Below, in pieces: positions 5,529 to 14,303 of a DNA stretch of 41,078 nucleotides; position 1 is the stretch's first letter, and each line of letters opens with the position of its first letter. Source of the stretch: a virus. Location: positions 1-41,078 of IMG/VR virus record IMGVR_UViG_3300014497_000005. One strand, given 5' to 3'. The position numbers and the translations under genes were made by a program. The notes beneath the pieces are model-generated. The model was not told where the DNA came from, made no database searches, and saw nothing but the letters and a program-made list of their open reading frames with translations.

Positions 5529-5810
5529 TCAACTCGTGAGTGAATCAATGACTTCCCAAGTTCCAAGATTGATTCCTTTAGCAAATGCTATTTTGTCTTC
5601 ACCAATTTCCCCAGACAACAAAGGAATCTGAGAAAGGATAACGGGGAGATCCTTTGCAGCTTCAGCAATGATCACAGGCAAATCCTCTCCCGGCTGAAAA
5701 CCATGTCCTGTTTTTGCCGCTTCCTTTACCGCCTTGGCCAAGTGAGCGACTGCTTGCATGATCAGATACCCGGATTGTTCAACCGAAACCGTCACATTTA
5801 TTTTCGTCAT
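5529..5810 (-). CDS. Hypothetical protein downstream of the endolysin
   Basis: A 93-residue protein (MTKINVTVSVEQSGYLIMQAV...). It is predicted alpha/beta with Ala-rich helices (AVAHLAKAVKEAAKTG; VIIAEAAKDLPVILSQIPLL) and no signal peptide or membrane helix. It is packed end to end with the next gene (stop/start overlap at 5529-5532). No recognised family. There is no good Shine-Dalgarno before ATG 5810. Whether it is a lysis regulator or a structural accessory protein cannot be told from sequence. Confidence 0.55.
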   Translation of the reverse strand: MTKINVTVSVEQSGYLIMQAVAHLAKAVKEAAKTGHGFQPGEDLPVIIAEAAKDLPVILSQIPLLSGEIGEDKIAFAKGINLGTWEVIDSLTS

Positions 5811-5846
5811 ATTTAAACGGTAGAGCTTCCATTGCTTAAGTCAAAC

Positions 5847-6290
5847 TTAGGGAATCTGATAGCCAGAGAATCGGTGGTAGTAGTCTGAGAACTTAGTCCC
5901 GTTCGCATCTTCCATATCGATGCCTTGAACAAAATAAGAAAATAATCCGGTCGTGCTTAGAAGGTGGCAACCTGCTATTGCACCCGATAAGTCAATAAAA
6001 CGATCGCCAATCGTTTTGGGGATTTTCTTTTTTAACATCTGAACGTGTTTGTCGAAGCAACGATCCTGAATCCTAGGGCATGAAAGAAAGATGTCTTTCG
6101 ACAAGGGGAAGTTAAACTCAAATGCGCTGTGAGAGGATCCAGGCGCCCTTCGTGACGTAACTCCAAGGTCGCAAAGGCGGGCCATCCCGAATTGAAATTT
6201 ACCGAGGTATCCGAACTTGTTTACGCATTGATAGTTTCCGGAAGACTCCACCATCCCGATCGCATCCTTAAACTCTGCATAGGTTTTCAT
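5847..6290 (-). CDS. Endolysin, SLT/lysozyme-like peptidoglycan hydrolase
   Basis: A 147-residue protein from ATG 6290. The N-terminus AIGMVESSGNYQ...GYLGKFQFGMARL matches the ESSGxY...GxYQF signature of soluble lytic transglycosylase-like muramidases, with Glu15 as the likely catalytic acid. The middle has paired cysteines (SCPRIQDRC) and the C-terminal half is helical (AIAGCHLLSTTGLF). There is no signal peptide, so it would need a holin to reach the wall. The frame is open to a TTG at 6332 that would overlap the upstream gene; the ATG is preferred although its ribosome site is weak. It cleaves the glycan strand of peptidoglycan at the end of infection. Confidence 0.75.
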   Translation of the reverse strand: MKTYAEFKDAIGMVESSGNYQCVNKFGYLGKFQFGMARLCDLGVTSRRAPGSSHSAFEFNFPLSKDIFLSCPRIQDRCFDKHVQMLKKKIPKTIGDRFIDLSGAIAGCHLLSTTGLFSYFVQGIDMEDANGTKFSDYYHRFSGYQIP

Positions 6291-6310
6291 CTCAAGGACA
6301 ACGGTATCCT

Positions 6311-6523
6311 TTAGAATGACTTTTTCAACCAATCGGACAGGGCTTCGGTTACGCAGTCTTTCATTCGCAACTTGTTTGATTTAACTCTGTTTATGAACCG
6401 GTTAAGTACTTCAGTTTCAATTTCGAAGGTTTTCTTCGTGTAACGAAAATGGTTGAGATCTACTTGAATCCCGGATTCCCTAAGAACTTCTATGGCTTCC
6501 TGAACTGTGATCTTCTTCCCCAT
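6311..6523 (-). CDS. Small basic hypothetical protein
   Basis: A 70-residue protein (MGKKITVQEAIEVL...), with AAGAGG six bases before ATG. It is alpha-helical and basic, with the pattern TVQEAIEVLRESGIQVDLNHFRYTKKTF, reminiscent of a small DNA-binding or regulatory protein, and ends DWLKKSF. It is the first gene of the endolysin cluster, transcribed divergently from the lipoprotein at 6615, and shares a 91-bp promoter region with it. No family assignment is possible. Confidence 0.55.
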   Translation of the reverse strand: MGKKITVQEAIEVLRESGIQVDLNHFRYTKKTFEIETEVLNRFINRVKSNKLRMKDCVTEALSDWLKKSF

Positions 6524-6559
6524 ATGCCTCTTATCGGACTGTAGTACACTTTTCTATAC

Positions 6560-6588
6560 TTGACTTATACACTATACTATAGTACACT
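6560..6588 (+). promoter_or_regulatory. Promoter and dyads between divergent genes
   Basis: TTGACT (6560-6565), a 17-bp spacer and TACACT (6583-6588) form a plus-strand promoter for the lipoprotein gene at 6615. The spacer holds the palindrome ACTATA-C-TATAGT (6571-6583), and AGTACACT is repeated at 6543-6550 and 6581-6588. This makes regulated, possibly divergent, transcription likely. Confidence 0.6.
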
Positions 6589-6614
6589 GTATTTAGATAC
6601 AAGAGGTGGGTTTT

Positions 6615-7199
6615 ATGAAAAGGAATTTTGTTTTAGGTCTTTCTCTTCTACTCCTAACCGCATGTGATGTTGTCGTATCCGGTCCTATTACTCTCACTCA
6701 ACCCTCGACGACAAGCGATATTACAACTCCGGCATTTCCATCTGCAACCGCGATTAACAACACTGTGGATCCTTCCCCGGCACCTTCCTTAGATCCAACG
6801 AAACCGGTAACGTGCATTCATAAAGGTAGGGCTACCCATAACCCGGCTTGGTTAATGTTGTATCAATTTAAATATCTACCCCAAAAGGACGGAACCTATT
6901 TAATTTCCGCAGGTGTAACCGAAGAGAATGCTACCTTTCGCGGAGGTTCAGCGGCAGTGAACACCCCAAGTTATATTGGAGTCTCCGATTATTTTCGGTA
7001 TTGGCTTTATAATCCAAATGGGTTTTCAAACTATCAAGCAACTTCTTATTTTTTCCAGTATTCAACCAATAGCATTTCCATCCGATATGGACTCACCTAC
7101 GAAGAATCAACTCCCGTGTTTGAATTTGATTTAGCAAAAGATTGCAAACAAGCAGACCTCGAATTTAAACCAGATTCAACGGTTCGCACCAACCCCTAA
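6615..7199 (+). CDS. Lipoprotein (probable moron)
   Basis: A 194-residue protein from ATG 6615, with AAGAGGTGGG just upstream (an in-frame GTG at 6606 lies inside that site). The signal peptide MKRNFVLGLSLLLLTAC ends in the lipobox LTAC; Cys17 would be lipidated. The next residue is Asp, which in E. coli keeps lipoproteins in the inner membrane. A Ser/Thr/Pro-rich linker (residues 25-60) leads to a beta-rich domain with many Tyr and Phe. The gene has its own promoter and runs against the tail-gene operon, overlapping its last gene by four bases. A surface or periplasmic lysogenic-conversion role such as superinfection exclusion is plausible but unproven. Confidence 0.72.
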   Translation: MKRNFVLGLSLLLLTACDVVVSGPITLTQPSTTSDITTPAFPSATAINNTVDPSPAPSLDPTKPVTCIHKGRATHNPAWLMLYQFKYLPQKDGTYLISAGVTEENATFRGGSAAVNTPSYIGVSDYFRYWLYNPNGFSNYQATSYFFQYSTNSISIRYGLTYEESTPVFEFDLAKDCKQADLEFKPDSTVRTNP

Positions 7200-7687
7200 A
7201 ATTCACGAACAAATAATTTCGCATGAGATATAGTAGTATTACTAAATGCATGAATAGTATAGGTATAGGTTCCAGCAGCAACGATATCGACTGTACTAAT
7301 TGAAGAAACAGGAGCGTTAGCGCCCGATTGAGCGGCTACTATCGTTGTGCTTCCTCTTTTAATTAATACGAATGATGTAGTAGATGAGCTGTAGGTAATA
7401 TACGAGTACGTTGAACTTCCATCAGTTGTTCCGTCATCGATCATCCCAATATACACAGGCCGACCAGAAGTGGTTATGGTTACAGATAAATTTGTGACCG
7501 GCTGATATCCGGGCCCAGGTCCAACAAATAACCCACAACTAGAACTAAGACCATAGTTGAGTGCCGTATTATCTAATAGGTAATTAACCGACCCAGCAAT
7601 TGTTTGAACTAACGATTCACTAACCGCGCTTCTAAATACACATGCTTCCGCTTGAATATACGATTTCACTGATGCTTGGTTGCTCAT
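7196..7687 (-). CDS. Virion tail-associated protein (last tail gene)
   Basis: A 163-residue Ser/Thr-rich, beta-predicted protein (MSNQASVKSYIQAE...), with AAGGAG upstream of the ATG. The composition (strings such as STYSYITYSSSTTSF) and its position as the last gene of the tail operon suggest a small tail-tip or receptor-binding component. Its stop overlaps the stop of the convergent lipoprotein gene, with no terminator between them. No specific family recognised. Confidence 0.6.
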   Translation of the reverse strand: MSNQASVKSYIQAEACVFRSAVSESLVQTIAGSVNYLLDNTALNYGLSSSCGLFVGPGPGYQPVTNLSVTITTSGRPVYIGMIDDGTTDGSSTYSYITYSSSTTSFVLIKRGSTTIVAAQSGANAPVSSISTVDIVAAGTYTYTIHAFSNTTISHAKLFVREF

Positions 7688-7705
7688 TATCCAATCTCCT
7701 TATAA

Positions 7706-10210
7706 CTAAACCCAGCGGTACCCTTGGCCCTTATCTGCAAACCCCACGAGATCAACCTTGTGCCCGCTGGATGGCGTAAATCCCAACGAGGAGGATACCG
7801 TTACGGTAGTACCCACCACTGACCTCACAGTCACCTCACCGGATGTTGTTGCTCCTGTGTAACTCGTGTCATGGACTTTGATAAAGTTTCCCACCTGAAC
7901 CTTGGCCGCATCCCCGGATGAAACGGTGAATTGAGTATTAGAAATTCCCCCCGTCACCGTCAAGGTTGGACTTAAAAAAGCATGTGCTGATTTGGAATTT
8001 GCTTCAAAAACGGCATTGGTACTTGTCGAATAATTAGCAAGATCCACGATATAACCACTTGCGGGTGTAAATCCGAGACCTGTGACGTTCAGCTTGTATT
8101 TGTTTGAGGAATCGAAACCAACAAGCACACACTCCCCTTGAACAGTGTAATTTGCGGAATGAACTAGTAACCGATTTCCTATATAACTTTGCCACTTCAA
8201 GAACTCTTGCTGAGGGTAAACTGAATTGAAAGAATCCTTGATGACAATCTGAGTGGATGTGGACCCGACATCAAGTAAACTACTCGGGGCGATAGATCCG
8301 AAGCGATCAGTAGGAAGAAACCCAGTTCCCGTCATCAAGGTAAGCTTGCCCGACCCCTGTTTGATATCGAGCGCTCTTCCGATCACAGTAAAGGTTTGTG
8401 TTCCTAGACCTCTCGTTCCCGTTGTCCAGTTTGGAATCTGAAGGGATCCATCATCACTGAGAATAACTGCGTCGCCACCTTCTACTTGGGAGGCAATTCC
8501 ATAGGTTGTTTCAACTTCGATCTGTAGTGCGCAATTTTTGTATAGGTTGAGGAGCTGTGCGCTTCTGAGACTAACCAAAGTATTAGCCGATAGGGGGCTA
8601 GTCTTAAGGCCCCTCGAAGGTATGGTAAGAAGGCCAGTAAGCTTCACATTCGTGATCGATGTAGAGTCTACAATGTTTTGAATCGTCTGGAAAACCTGAG
8701 CATCTGAATAGTCGTACTGAAACTGGATGACGTTAAAGAATTTTCTTTTATTTGTTGATCGGTAAGGTTTGATTGCTCCTGGATTCAAGATGTTGGTTTT
8801 ATCTAATGTGAGAATCGGGACTCCTCCAAAGGGAGGTTTTGTATAAGCAACTGAGGATCTTCCTTGCCTTGTAACTGCATAGGCTCCGATTGGAAAGTAG
8901 ATCTCTTGTTCAATAAAATTCTTCCCGTTCTCCTGTCCTGTAATTAAGAATTGAAACGCATTATAAGCTTGGCTAAGGAAATTGTTTTTCAAATAAAGAT
9001 GTTGGGTAACGTCCACATCTTGCGGCGTCATCTTCAAACCGCAGAGAACCGGGTAGGAATCGTACTGAGACCGAAACGAGAGGGTACTCGTGGTTGATGC
9101 CTGCGTTGTAAAACTTCCGGTGGTTAGGATTGCCCGGTTGCTTTGGCTAAAAGCATCGATAAAACCCGTGATCGTCCCTACTTTTGTATTGTTGACGTCC
9201 CCTGAGACCGTGACGGTATCCCCGATGACTAAGCCATAGTCTCGAACCGCATCGACATTTTGAGGGAGTAAAACAGCGCCCGAAAAATACCCAACAGAGG
9301 CATCTAAGAGATTATTGAAAGATAAACACGCTACGCCTGAAACCCATGGACCATTCCAACCCGAAAGCATCAACTTGAGCGCCATGCTCATGGCATCGTC
9401 TTGAATTTGAATACAGAAACTTACACTAGCTCCTGAATTGTGACTTGCTGCTGTAGTACCGCGAGCTCCTCGAGTAACGGTTCCTCCTGGACCAATGGCG
9501 GTAGGAGAGATTGAGCCAGAGGTATACGAAATGTATTCGTTATCAATCAATAGGTACGTTGTGATTGCGGAATCAGAGCCGCCGCCTGTATTGGTGATGG
9601 GCGTGTATCCAAGATAGGAGGTGATCGGAATCGTTGTGGTGGAGTTATTAATTCCCGCCGTAAGAGTCGTAGTCTGACTCTGAAAGATCGTCTGGTTCTT
9701 CTTTAGGCCAGGATCTGAAACTTGAAAGAGGTAAACCCCACCCACATAGGTAATGTCAGAGATGTACCCTCGAAATATCTGGATGTAATCATCCGGGTAC
9801 GAGGTGTTTAGGTGTCCTAAATAAACGTTCACATTGCGGCCCAAAATCTCGGGAACTACCAAGCCTGGGCTGACAAGGTTGGTAAAATAAGAATCCTTAT
9901 CAATCATCCCAATCGTGAAAGTCGTGATCGAAGCTTTCCCTTGTTCCGGCTCGATCTTTTGTTGAATCACCATCGAGCTTTGGTCAAGCGCTAGGTAGTC
10001 TTTGATTCCGGTGGAGAACCTCCTGAGATTCGTTCCGTAAGTCAGTCCGGCCATGCCGTAGGTAAGCCCTGGGTCCCCGTATCTGATCACCGTATTCAGG
10101 GAAGTTTGATTTGAAAAAATATCCGTAATCCCCGCAATGGTAACCACAACAACAATATTTTTATTGTTCGCTTGGTTCCACAAACTATAGTTGGTTGGGA
10201 TGATCGCCAC
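7706..10210 (-). CDS. Large tail tip / hub-like structural protein
   Basis: An 834-residue, beta-rich protein and the largest virion gene. Residues about 1-175 (…IQIFRGYISDITYVGGVYLFQVSDPG) resemble tail hub domains that attach the tail end to fibres. Residues about 190-270 contain a module common in tail proteins: IDNEYISYTSG...VTRGARGTTAASHNSGASV. The C-terminal 180 residues have two related beta modules, each ending in LGFTPxSGxxVDL. Position after the tape measure and between fibre genes supports a tail-tip location and a role in host contact. It abuts the previous gene without a gap. Confidence 0.7.
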   Translation of the reverse strand: MAIIPTNYSLWNQANNKNIVVVVTIAGITDIFSNQTSLNTVIRYGDPGLTYGMAGLTYGTNLRRFSTGIKDYLALDQSSMVIQQKIEPEQGKASITTFTIGMIDKDSYFTNLVSPGLVVPEILGRNVNVYLGHLNTSYPDDYIQIFRGYISDITYVGGVYLFQVSDPGLKKNQTIFQSQTTTLTAGINNSTTTIPITSYLGYTPITNTGGGSDSAITTYLLIDNEYISYTSGSISPTAIGPGGTVTRGARGTTAASHNSGASVSFCIQIQDDAMSMALKLMLSGWNGPWVSGVACLSFNNLLDASVGYFSGAVLLPQNVDAVRDYGLVIGDTVTVSGDVNNTKVGTITGFIDAFSQSNRAILTTGSFTTQASTTSTLSFRSQYDSYPVLCGLKMTPQDVDVTQHLYLKNNFLSQAYNAFQFLITGQENGKNFIEQEIYFPIGAYAVTRQGRSSVAYTKPPFGGVPILTLDKTNILNPGAIKPYRSTNKRKFFNVIQFQYDYSDAQVFQTIQNIVDSTSITNVKLTGLLTIPSRGLKTSPLSANTLVSLRSAQLLNLYKNCALQIEVETTYGIASQVEGGDAVILSDDGSLQIPNWTTGTRGLGTQTFTVIGRALDIKQGSGKLTLMTGTGFLPTDRFGSIAPSSLLDVGSTSTQIVIKDSFNSVYPQQEFLKWQSYIGNRLLVHSANYTVQGECVLVGFDSSNKYKLNVTGLGFTPASGYIVDLANYSTSTNAVFEANSKSAHAFLSPTLTVTGGISNTQFTVSSGDAAKVQVGNFIKVHDTSYTGATTSGEVTVRSVVGTTVTVSSSLGFTPSSGHKVDLVGFADKGQGYRWV

Positions 10211-11506
10211 TTATCCCCCTATTCTGAAAAGGCTAAAAGACGAGTAATTCCCTTGACCATTCAGAGCAACGTTGGAATTTAGGGTAATTGACACCGTATC
10301 ACCTACAGCGCAATCGATTACAGTTGGAAGTGATACGCCTGGTTGGGCTCCAACTGTACCAGTCCCCCATACCGTTTGCTGAGGTGTTAAATTATCAACC
10401 CCGTTTTGTTTTACATTCAAACCGTAATATTGACCGGTACCTAAAGTCTGACCCCCGTTAATTCCATAAGTGGCCATGACCACCCATTTTCCGGCTTTCG
10501 GAATCGTAGCAACCCCGGTTGCGGCGTTATACATGTTGACCGGATCGAATCTGACAGTACCATTTACCAGCGTTACATTACCGTTAACCGTGGCAGTAGA
10601 CGCACCAGTCGCTTTAAATCCTAAAAGAGAATTCAAATTTTCAAACGGTTGAAGAGAAACTTCAGTTGGAGAACCCCATGAGCTACTCGTATTAGTCGCT
10701 TTAAACCGCCCAATGAGTCGCACCGGTTTGCCGGTCAAAGCCGATGCTTGATAAATGACCTGGTTGCTATTTGCAGTCGTGCTACTGCTTTGAACCGAAC
10801 CTTCATCGTAAGGAATTATAGCGGCACCGAGTGTAACCGTCCCTGCATTATCAAACGCATAGATATAAACATAAACTGCGGTTCCACTCGCAGCGCCTAA
10901 AGTTGAAGCACCCGCCAAGCTCAAGGATAAAGCCGCGGTCACGGATCTAAGGACATAATCCCCGCTTGCACTTGTTGAATCTCTGAATGCAATTAAAACA
11001 GCGCCACTTCCCGACGAAGGATCCGTTGAACCATCATTTTGTTTCAAAGCGATGGTCATGGTTCCACTGCTTGCCGTTACCGATAATCCCAAATTGATCA
11101 GTGCGTTTGATTTAACCGTGCCGACCGTCGGACTAGAAGCACTTGGAAATACCCCGGCATCCCAAGTTCCATTTGTAGTTCCAATGCTGACGACTTGGAA
11201 GTCCTTTTGAGAAGCGGCGGCAACCGTAGTGCAAATGGTACCGTCTTGATAGTTCACCGTGATTATCCCAGTAGATCGATTCAAGATCTTGAATAGCCGG
11301 CCCACTGCCAGAGAAGTAGCATCAGGAAGTTTTACCGTTTGAGTAAGGACTCCCGTGAATTGCTGGGAAGTCGAACTTGTCGAAGTTAGGACAGTTGTCC
11401 CTCCCGACGTCACAGTTGTGGTTAACCCGGCTGTAATATATTCTTGGCCCAACCATGCAGCGTTACTTGCAGATTGATTCACCGGCTGCCCATTTACAAT
11501 CGACAT
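10211..11506 (-). CDS. Tail fibre protein with C1q-like C-terminal domain
   Basis: A 431-residue protein. An N-terminal Ser/Thr-rich stretch (1-120) includes VGRLFKILNRSTGIITVNYQDG, typical of a fibre shaft/attachment module. A beta-rich middle domain (130-300) follows. The last 135 residues look like a C1q/TNF-like trimer-forming domain: YNAATGVATIPKAGKWVVMA, then CAVGDTVSITLN and a terminal FSLFRIGG. Such domains often form the receptor-binding tip of fibres. GGAGGAG precedes the ATG. It lies between the predicted Dit-like and hub-like genes. Confidence 0.75.
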   Translation of the reverse strand: MSIVNGQPVNQSASNAAWLGQEYITAGLTTTVTSGGTTVLTSTSSTSQQFTGVLTQTVKLPDATSLAVGRLFKILNRSTGIITVNYQDGTICTTVAAASQKDFQVVSIGTTNGTWDAGVFPSASSPTVGTVKSNALINLGLSVTASSGTMTIALKQNDGSTDPSSGSGAVLIAFRDSTSASGDYVLRSVTAALSLSLAGASTLGAASGTAVYVYIYAFDNAGTVTLGAAIIPYDEGSVQSSSTTANSNQVIYQASALTGKPVRLIGRFKATNTSSSWGSPTEVSLQPFENLNSLLGFKATGASTATVNGNVTLVNGTVRFDPVNMYNAATGVATIPKAGKWVVMATYGINGGQTLGTGQYYGLNVKQNGVDNLTPQQTVWGTGTVGAQPGVSLPTVIDCAVGDTVSITLNSNVALNGQGNYSSFSLFRIGG

Positions 11507-11522
11507 AAGTCTACTCCTCCTC

Positions 11523-12290
11523 TCAAGAGGTCGGTCTCGTTCTCAACACCAAAAGACCCGTATCGTAATAAAAAGGAAATTCAGGGAGCATTTCCTTTAA
11601 CTGAAACCCTAACCCGTTTCCGTCATAAGATGTTCTCTCAATCCATCCCTCATAGAACGTCGAAGGAGTCCCATAGTTTGGAGTGAATTCAATTAAGCGT
11701 CCCTGAGAAATCCAACTCAGAAGGGGACTCCAAGAATTCGTTGCTTCAGTGAGAGAAATATATTTGAACTGGAATTGAGAGAAATATTGAGTTGAATAAA
11801 TCACCGTTTCTCTATTGCCAGAGGACGACATGTTCACTTTGCCATTCACCTTAACCAACTGAGAAGTGTCTTGAAAATTGTAACCAATCAATGAAGGCTG
11901 GAAAGCTGTTCCCGTCGTTGTGGATCCCGTGTAAGTGGTAGCGCCTGTATAATCAGAAGCATTGAAACCAATCAGTGATGCGCAACTATAGGCCGCGTTT
12001 GTGCCGGAGCTAAACAGAAGAGAAAGATAGGCTCCCGACGTGGAAATCGTAATCCTATTTTGAAGGTTTCCTCCGATAGCTCGATTAGCGGTAACGGTAT
12101 AAGTATTGGTTGTGTCAATGCTTCCCAAGGCCGTTGCAATGCTACTCATCAAAAGAGTCAACGAGTAATATCCTACCGGGAGTGTTGCGGTTAAAGTGGA
12201 TCCTCCTCCACTGATCTTAAAATCAATATATCGGTTGGCCGTTGTGACGGTATATCCATAGAGGAATAGGCTTTGTTGAGTCAGAGCCAT
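11523..12290 (-). CDS. Tail protein downstream of the tape measure (Dit-like position)
   Basis: A 255-residue protein (MALTQQSLFLYGYTV...), rich in Tyr, Ser, Thr and beta strands, ending in a segment with many aromatics (LKEMLPEFPFYYDTG). It starts immediately after the tape measure, the place where siphoviruses encode the distal tail protein. A strand-rich N-terminal part (residues 20-110) resembles a virion assembly module of the kind YIDFKISGG...LPVGYYSLTLL. I cannot assign a family by motif; the role is inferred from position. Confidence 0.6.
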   Translation of the reverse strand: MALTQQSLFLYGYTVTTANRYIDFKISGGGSTLTATLPVGYYSLTLLMSSIATALGSIDTTNTYTVTANRAIGGNLQNRITISTSGAYLSLLFSSGTNAAYSCASLIGFNASDYTGATTYTGSTTTGTAFQPSLIGYNFQDTSQLVKVNGKVNMSSSGNRETVIYSTQYFSQFQFKYISLTEATNSWSPLLSWISQGRLIEFTPNYGTPSTFYEGWIERTSYDGNGLGFQLKEMLPEFPFYYDTGLLVLRTRPTS

Positions 12291-14303
12291 TTAGGTTCCT
12301 CCAATCGTGCTAATCGTGTATTGAGTCGCATCTTGATTTTGCCTAATCAGATCAACAAGAGCCATCTTGGTTTGCTCGGTTTCAAAATAGCTTCCTTGCA
12401 CGTTGATGACCACGGATTGCTTCTGTTGATTTTGTTGATAGTCAGAAAGTGTCGGTGGTTGATCAGTTCGAGTGCCATAGTTTGTGGTCTCGTAGGGTGT
12501 ATTGCTTCCTCCGGAAGCGGTAGAAGGCATCGTCGTTGCCGAAGATTGAGATTGCGAGCGAAGAAAACCGGCTAAGGCGATAAGTCCCGCACCTGCAGCT
12601 GCGGCTGCGAAGTTTCCTTCGAATGCTTGAGCCATCATGACTTCGCCTTCTGCCTGGGCAATATCGGCGATGGCTCCAAACATAAACCCTCTCATCGCCT
12701 CCGCTGCGTCTTTACTTCCAGCCCCGACGTCTAATAAAGCTTGAGTAGAGTGTGTCTTGTATGCATCAAAAACCCGTTGTCCCAACTTTCCAAAGTCATT
12801 TAATTCTAGTTTGCTTTTCTCAGCACCCGCTTTAAACGCCCTCTGTATACCATCTGAGGCGGAGGTTGCATGTTTAACGTATTGATCAAGAGCCTGTTCT
12901 CTAAACTTTTCAATCTCAGCTTCGTCTTGAATGAGCTTGTGCTTTTTAAGCTCACTTAGGGCTTCAATCTTCTGATTTGCCTGTTGTTCTGTGATTCCCT
13001 GTCCTGTCGCAGCTTGTGCCCTGATTTGCGCAATTTGTGCGTCGATTGCTGCGACTTCTTGAAGTCTTCTCTTGTTGTAGAGTTCATCCGCCTGTGCGAC
13101 GGATTGCATCTGTTTGATTTCTTGATTGGTGATTTCGGATTGGATCCTTAGAATCTCTTGGGCAAACTTTGCTTTTTGCTCCCTCTGTTTGTCTAAATCG
13201 ATCTGGGAAGCTTTTGAGACCTCGGAAGAAGAACCTCCTCCAGGTTCTCCCTTTTCGGCGTTCTTCTTAACCTCTTCAATCTTGCTGAGTTCCGCTTCGT
13301 ACTCTTTCAGCTGCTGGGTAATTCCTTGAATCCTTGCTTCTGTATCTCCTGGAGCAAAATCCAATCCGTGGAGCTTCTTTTGTTCAAGATCAATGAGCTC
13401 GCCCTTAAGCTGCATGACCTTGTCTCTGAGATTTTCAGCGTGAACCTTGGCTTGCTCAGCGCCTTCTCCGAAATGATCAATGAACCAAGACTTCAAGTCC
13501 CTTGCCATGGCTCCCAAGCCACTCAATTCAGAGCGAACTAAGGGGCCTGCAATCTTATCAAAGGCTAGGGTTGCAACCTCTCCCACCTCGTGGAGGGTTA
13601 CTTTTAGCATCGTCCAGAGATTTTGATTTTCCCGGATGTTGGGATTGATCCCGTTAAATGCCGTCTTCCCTGTTTCTAAGACCGCATTCAGGACCGCTTG
13701 TTGCCTACCCGCAAGCGTTAGTTGGTCGACAGTTGATCCGATGCTCTTTGCGTGATCCTCGTAAGCCTTCTTTTGATCAATGATAATATTCAGGTGTCTC
13801 AGTTGCCTTGTATTTCCTGTGGCAACGGCCTGATTTATGGTTTCAAAAGTTTCTAGGAAATCCTTCCCCGATAATGCGGCGGCCTTCCGGGCTACTTCCA
13901 AAAGTTCCGGAAGTTGTTTTACCCCCGTCTGAAGCTGCACCATCGCTTTATTTGCAGCTTGCATGAGATCGGTTTCATCGGCCCAGCCAGCAGATGCTTG
14001 GGCAAGGCCTTCTCTTAAAGTCTCCGAGTAAACGCCAGCACTTTCGGAGAGCTTTTCAAACTGGGCTTCAATTGCTTTGATATTTTCGGCATCAAAGACG
14101 AGATCCATGGTTTCTTTGATGCCGAAAAGGGCGGTGCCTAAGATGCCAATCACACCGCCAACTTTTAAAATCCCCTCAGTTAAAGCTGTGAGGCTCTCCA
14201 CTTCGCCGAGAGAGTTGATTGACTCCTTTGCCTTAAGAGCGACCTCGATGAACTCATGGGCATCTAGATCGAGTTTAAACGAGGTATTGCTATCATCAGC
14301 CAT
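12291..14303 (-). CDS. Tail tape measure protein
   Basis: A 670-residue protein from ATG 14303 (MADDSNTSFKL). It has an N-terminal helical region with a hydrophobic stretch (VGGVIGILGTALFGI, about residues 48-62), long coiled-coil segments (residues 310-480 with many Lys/Glu/Gln), and Ala/Gly-rich hydrophobic helices near the end (AAAAGAGLIALAGFL). This is the usual make-up of a tape measure, which sets tail length and is ejected with DNA. At about 0.15 nm per residue it predicts a tail near 100 nm. ATG 14303 overlaps the upstream stop by eight bases and has GAGGAGGG upstream; the longer frame to 14339 is not supported. It follows a frameshift chaperone pair. Confidence 0.9.
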   Translation of the reverse strand: MADDSNTSFKLDLDAHEFIEVALKAKESINSLGEVESLTALTEGILKVGGVIGILGTALFGIKETMDLVFDAENIKAIEAQFEKLSESAGVYSETLREGLAQASAGWADETDLMQAANKAMVQLQTGVKQLPELLEVARKAAALSGKDFLETFETINQAVATGNTRQLRHLNIIIDQKKAYEDHAKSIGSTVDQLTLAGRQQAVLNAVLETGKTAFNGINPNIRENQNLWTMLKVTLHEVGEVATLAFDKIAGPLVRSELSGLGAMARDLKSWFIDHFGEGAEQAKVHAENLRDKVMQLKGELIDLEQKKLHGLDFAPGDTEARIQGITQQLKEYEAELSKIEEVKKNAEKGEPGGGSSSEVSKASQIDLDKQREQKAKFAQEILRIQSEITNQEIKQMQSVAQADELYNKRRLQEVAAIDAQIAQIRAQAATGQGITEQQANQKIEALSELKKHKLIQDEAEIEKFREQALDQYVKHATSASDGIQRAFKAGAEKSKLELNDFGKLGQRVFDAYKTHSTQALLDVGAGSKDAAEAMRGFMFGAIADIAQAEGEVMMAQAFEGNFAAAAAGAGLIALAGFLRSQSQSSATTMPSTASGGSNTPYETTNYGTRTDQPPTLSDYQQNQQKQSVVINVQGSYFETEQTKMALVDLIRQNQDATQYTISTIGGT

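Noticed and set aside
7706-11506. Diversity-generating retroelement acting on the tail fibre
   Set aside because: No reverse transcriptase gene and no template/variable repeat pair were seen.
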